Positions 61,801 through 64,000 of a stretch of 64,000 bases of DNA are shown here, piece by piece. Within the stretch, counting starts at the first letter, position 1. Each line of letters starts with the position of its first letter. The translations under genes and the position numbers were made by a program. Under the pieces are notes generated by a model. The model was given only the letters and a program-made list of their open reading frames with translations. It made no database searches and was not told where the DNA came from. The stretch covers positions 930,001 to 994,000 of the forward strand of contig NZ_JAGPXN010000001.1 in assembly GCF_018070575.1 (NCBI RefSeq), written 5' to 3'. Source of the stretch: Micromonospora sp. C31. Lineage in GTDB: Bacteria > Actinomycetota > Actinomycetes > Mycobacteriales > Micromonosporaceae.

Positions 61801-62783
61801 ACCTCTTCGGTTCCCGGCTGGAGCTGCGCCTCGGCGACCCGGCCGACTCGTTGGTGGCCCGCCGGGCGGCGGCGAACGTGCCGGAGAAGACCCCCGGCCG
61901 GGGCGTCACGGCGGAGAGCCTGCACTTCCTCACCGCGCTGCCGCAGCTCGCCGCCTCCGGCGGGGACATGACGGACCTGGTCGGACAGGCCGCCGGGAGC
62001 TGGGCCGGCCCGGTCGCGCCCCCGGTGCGACTGCTGCCGCCGGTGCTCCCGTACGCCGAGCTGGACCCGACCGCGACCACCGGCCTGCGCATCCCGGTGG
62101 GGATCGCCGAGGCGGACCTGCGCCCGGTGGTGCTGGACTTCGCCACCGAGCCGCACTTCGTGGTCTTCGGCGACGCCGAGTGCGGCAAGTCGTCGTTCCT
62201 GCGCGCGCTGGCCACCTCGATCATGAGCCGGTTCACCCCCGAGCAGGCCCGGGTCATCCTGGTCGACTACCGCCGCAGCCTGGTGGACCTGACCGAGTCG
62301 GCGTCGCCGCACCTGATCGGGTACGGCTCCGCCGCGGCGCACACCACCGACCTGGTCGAGTCCGCCGCCGGCTACATGGCGGGGCGGGTGCCCGGGCCCG
62401 ACGTGACGCCCGCGCAGCTGCGGCAGCGGTCGTGGTGGTCCGGGCCGGAGCTGTTCGTGCTGGTCGACGACTACGACCTGGTCGCCAGCGGGCCGTCCAA
62501 CCCGCTGCGCGCCCTGGAGGAGCACCTGCCGCACGCCCGGGACGTCGGGCTGCACCTGGTGCTCGTCCGCCGCTCGGGCGGTGCCGGCCGGGCCCAGTAC
62601 GAGCCGCTCGTGCAGCGCCTGCGCGAACTCTCCACCTCGGGGCTGGTGATGGCGGGCAGCCCCGAGGAGGGGGCGCTGGTCGGCCCGGTCCGGCCGGGCC
62701 CGCTGCCCCCGGGGCGCGGCCGGCTGGTCACCCGGCGCGAGGGCGTACGCCTGATCCAGCTGGCCCATCTGCCGCCGCCGTGA
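58809..62783 (+). CDS. eccC: Type VII secretion ATPase EccC
   Basis: EccC is the motor of ESX-type secretion. The 1324-residue protein is a single-chain form (EccCa and EccCb fused). It has two membrane helices near 40-90, a helical connector and three FtsK-type ATPase domains. All three Walker A motifs are intact: GATGSGKS at 486-493, GGPQSGKST with Lys844 and GDAECGKSS with Lys1127. Walker B of the first domain is in LLLICDEFSELL. GTG 58809 has AGGAGG about five bases upstream. It is divergent from eccD and is followed by mycP on the same strand after about 95 bases. Confidence 0.96.
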   Translation: MSTVVIKRPPRRPAPEIPVGELPVDAPPEIPAVAGGRWQQLLMVLPMLGGTVAMAMMFGRGGSAYSYVVGGMFGLSSLAMLANSWGSASGTPKKSEMMTARRDYLRHLTVLRRRVRQTAGQQRAGLYYRHPDPGRLWSTVDSHRVWERRPTDPDFAVVRVAVGPQTLATPLVPPVTRPLEELEPMTAGALRRFLDAYSVVPDLPVALSLRSFARVFVRDATTGPADDGDGPAAQALARAMLAQLAVFHAPDELLVAVCAGPERRAAWEWVKWLPHAHHPTRTDALGPVRLVTSAGAELEGLLDEVLASRSRFSPAGPATDGPHVVVVLDGGDLTGATDLTGDGGIDAVTIIDLDTPPPRLLDRFALLLELRRGRLHSHSAQGHAEVGTADRLHLVDAEAVARRLAPLRLASAARGPDAPPGAELGLPELLGLGDPESFTAEQGWAPRSTRDRLRVPIGMGTDGGAIELDLKESAQDGMGPHGLLIGATGSGKSELLRTLVLGLAATHSSEQLNFVLIDFKGGATFASFDRLPHTAAVITNLADALPLVDRMVDAINGELVRRQELLRRAGNFASLRDYERARAAGTPLAPLPSLLLICDEFSELLSAKPDFIDLFVQIGRLGRSLGVHLLLASQRLEEGRLRGLDTHLSYRIGLRTFSALESRTVLGVPDAHELPRSPGHGYLRFGTEPLVRFKAAYVSGALRRRGAAPGAGGTGAPRLLAFSTHLVPRPEPVGPPALPATADEGGTESLLELMIDRLAGQGPPAHQVWLPPLGRAPTLDELLGPVGADPARGLTFGNPELHGALQVPVAVVDKPFEQRRDLLWLALDGAAGHAAVVGGPQSGKSTALRTLICALALTHTPAEVQVYCLDFGGGGLAALRDLPHVGGVTGRADPTAVRRTVGEIATLLVDRERRFAELGVESMAAWRQRRAALARTGQPAADPFGDVFLVVDGWATLRGEYDDLEPLVTDLATRGLSYGVHVVATAVRWLDFRPAIRDLFGSRLELRLGDPADSLVARRAAANVPEKTPGRGVTAESLHFLTALPQLAASGGDMTDLVGQAAGSWAGPVAPPVRLLPPVLPYAELDPTATTGLRIPVGIAEADLRPVVLDFATEPHFVVFGDAECGKSSFLRALATSIMSRFTPEQARVILVDYRRSLVDLTESASPHLIGYGSAAAHTTDLVESAAGYMAGRVPGPDVTPAQLRQRSWWSGPELFVLVDDYDLVASGPSNPLRALEEHLPHARDVGLHLVLVRRSGGAGRAQYEPLVQRLRELSTSGLVMAGSPEEGALVGPVRPGPLPPGRGRLVTRREGVRLIQLAHLPPP

Positions 62784-62800
62784 CCGGTGTCCCGGGAACG

Positions 62801-62818
62801 CCCCGCAAGGCGGCGGGG
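62801..62818 (+). terminator. Short hairpin after eccC
   Basis: CCCCGC at 62801-62806 pairs with GCGGGG at 62813-62818. It is short, so it may be an attenuator or incidental. A TAATCT -10-like element at 62825-62830 follows, suggesting a separate promoter for mycP. Confidence 0.3.
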
Positions 62819-62878
62819 AACCGGTAATCTCCGATCGTCATGTTTGCGTCGCGATGAATGCCTGAGGATGTGACGACC

Positions 62879-64000
62879 GTGCGGGACAGCTGTCCGCCAG
62901 CGGCTCGGCGGATCGCCGGGCGTACGTTGCTCGGCCTGGCGGCCGCCGTCGTGTCGGTCGCGGCTCCGGTGACGGCGGCCGGCGCCGCCCCCCGGCAGCC
63001 CGCCGCCCGGCCGGTCCTGCACGAGCCGGCCGCCGTCGTCCCGGTGGCGCTCGCGGCGCCCGACGGCAGGAAGCGCCCCGACCAGGTCCGCGACGAGCAG
63101 TGGCAGCTCGACGTGTTACGGGCCGATGCCGCGTGGCGCAGCTCGACCGGCGTGGGCGTCACCGTCGCGGTGATCGACTCAGGGGTGGACGCCACCCATC
63201 CCGACCTGGCCGGTCGGGTGCTGCCCGGCCTCGACCTGGTCGCGCCCCGGGGCGCGACCGGCAGCCCCGATCCGGTCGGCCATGGCACCACCGTGGCCGG
63301 GCTGATCGCCGGCCGCAACGACGACGAGCGGGGGGCCGTCGGCCTGGCGCCGGACGCCCGGATCCTCCCGGTGCGCGTCCTCGACGCCGAGAACCGCTAC
63401 GACGACGCGCTGATCGTCGCCAGGGGCGTGCGCTGGGCCGTCGACAACGGCGCCCGCGTGATCAATCTGTCCCTCGGCGGCAGCGGCGACAGTCCCGCCC
63501 TGGCGGCGGCGCTCGACTACGCCTTCGTCCGGGACGTCGTCGTGGTCGCCTGCACCGGCAACCTGGGCGACTCGCCCAACGCGAAGGTCTGGTACCCGGC
63601 CCGCGAGCCGGGCGTCATCGCGGTCGCCGGGTCGGAGCGCGACAGCGACCGCCTCTGGTCCGGCTCGATCACCGGGCGGGCCACCGTGCTCACCGCCCCC
63701 GCCACCGGCCTGGTCGGGGCCCGGCCGGGCGGCTACTGGCGGGTGCAGGGCACCAGCTTCGCGGCGCCGCTGGTCGCCGCCACCGCCGCGCTGGTGCGGG
63801 CCCGCTACCCCGAGATGCCCGCCGGCGACGTGGTCAACCGGCTGCTCTCCACCGCCCGCGACATCGGCCCGACCGGCCGGGACGACCGCTTCGGGTACGG
63901 CATGGTCGACCCGGTCGCCGCGCTGGACGCCGAGGTGGGCCCGGTGGGCCGCAACCCGCTGGACGACCAGTCCTCCCCGGGCGTGGTCGGGTTCGGGCCG
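62879..64000 (+). CDS. mycP: Type VII secretion mycosin protease MycP, 3' truncated by window end
   Basis: Mycosins are subtilisin-like serine proteases bound to ESX membrane complexes and needed for their stability. The 374 residues present include a signal peptide (RTLLGLAAAVVSVAAPVTAAGA) and a pro-region. All three catalytic residues are intact: Asp100 in VAVIDSGVD, His135 in GHGTT and Ser293 in GTSFAAP. The C-terminal membrane anchor expected for the family lies beyond the window. GTG 62879 is about ten bases after GAGGA; GTG 62870 is an alternative. Two very short frames precede it (62840-62865). It continues the eccC transcription direction, giving eccD, eccC, mycP. Confidence 0.92.
   Translation, partial: MRDSCPPAARRIAGRTLLGLAAAVVSVAAPVTAAGAAPRQPAARPVLHEPAAVVPVALAAPDGRKRPDQVRDEQWQLDVLRADAAWRSSTGVGVTVAVIDSGVDATHPDLAGRVLPGLDLVAPRGATGSPDPVGHGTTVAGLIAGRNDDERGAVGLAPDARILPVRVLDAENRYDDALIVARGVRWAVDNGARVINLSLGGSGDSPALAAALDYAFVRDVVVVACTGNLGDSPNAKVWYPAREPGVIAVAGSERDSDRLWSGSITGRATVLTAPATGLVGARPGGYWRVQGTSFAAPLVAATAALVRARYPEMPAGDVVNRLLSTARDIGPTGRDDRFGYGMVDPVAALDAEVGPVGRNPLDDQSSPGVVGFGP

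Overview
This window is a very GC-rich actinobacterial chromosome segment, most likely from the family Micromonosporaceae (Micromonospora or Salinispora type). The evidence is the codon use, the many GTG starts, the actinobacterial gene content (lsr2, clpC, disA-radA, DUF2520, DUF3180, DUF2342 metalloprotease, ESX-type eccC/eccD/mycP) and the frequent leaderless-promoter signature (TANNNT, six bases, start codon). No tRNA, rRNA, insertion sequence, CRISPR array or prophage was seen. From memory, the backbone follows the order of Mycobacterium tuberculosis Rv3585 to Rv3628c, with several modules placed between conserved blocks.

Layout. 1-6.2 kb: tail of an unknown gene, radA and disA (DNA repair and c-di-AMP), an anchored extracellular protein, peptide deformylase with a double-ACT regulator, and mutY. 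6.4-12.8 kb: a secreted C39-like peptidase behind three tandem sigma-R-type promoters, clpC, an intergenic DnaA-box cluster, lsr2 and lysS. 13-19.8 kb: cofactor synthesis (coaX, nadB-nadC, panD, panC, DUF2520) and a septum-formation-type lipoprotein. 20-22.3 kb: a MidA/NDUFAF7-type methyltransferase translationally coupled to a stand-alone nuoD. 22.3-28 kb: a low-complexity membrane protein and an osmoprotectant (glycine betaine-type) ABC transporter whose binding protein is circularly permuted. 28-32.7 kb: membrane proteins of unknown role, then the folate operon folP-folB-folK-DUF3180.

33-41.4 kb holds the most unusual part: a compact type IV secretion-like operon (small pilin-like protein, VirB3-like, VirB4-like ATPase, VirB6-like, VirB8/TcpC-like, VirB1-like transglycosylase/M23 hydrolase, and an unknown protein). 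It lies between folP and folE and starts at a promoter covered by an excellent LexA (SOS) box. No relaxase or integrase is seen. Next to it are an NTF2-like membrane protein, an FtsK/EccC-like protein with a degenerate Walker A, and a membrane partner (41.4-45.6 kb).

45.7-57.3 kb returns to the backbone: folE (possible CTG start overlapping the ftsH stop), ftsH, hpt, a GlxA-type regulator, a gamma-glutamyltransferase, tilS, a zinc metalloprotease, a PBP4-type D-Ala-D-Ala carboxypeptidase and ppa. 57.3-64 kb carries part of a type VII secretion locus: eccD, divergent eccC with three intact ATPase domains, and a mycosin protease gene cut by the window end.

Genes are often joined by 4-base start/stop overlaps (nadB-nadC, midA-nuoD, folP-folB-folK, ACT-def, VirB6-VirB8-VirB1), so translational coupling is a general feature here.
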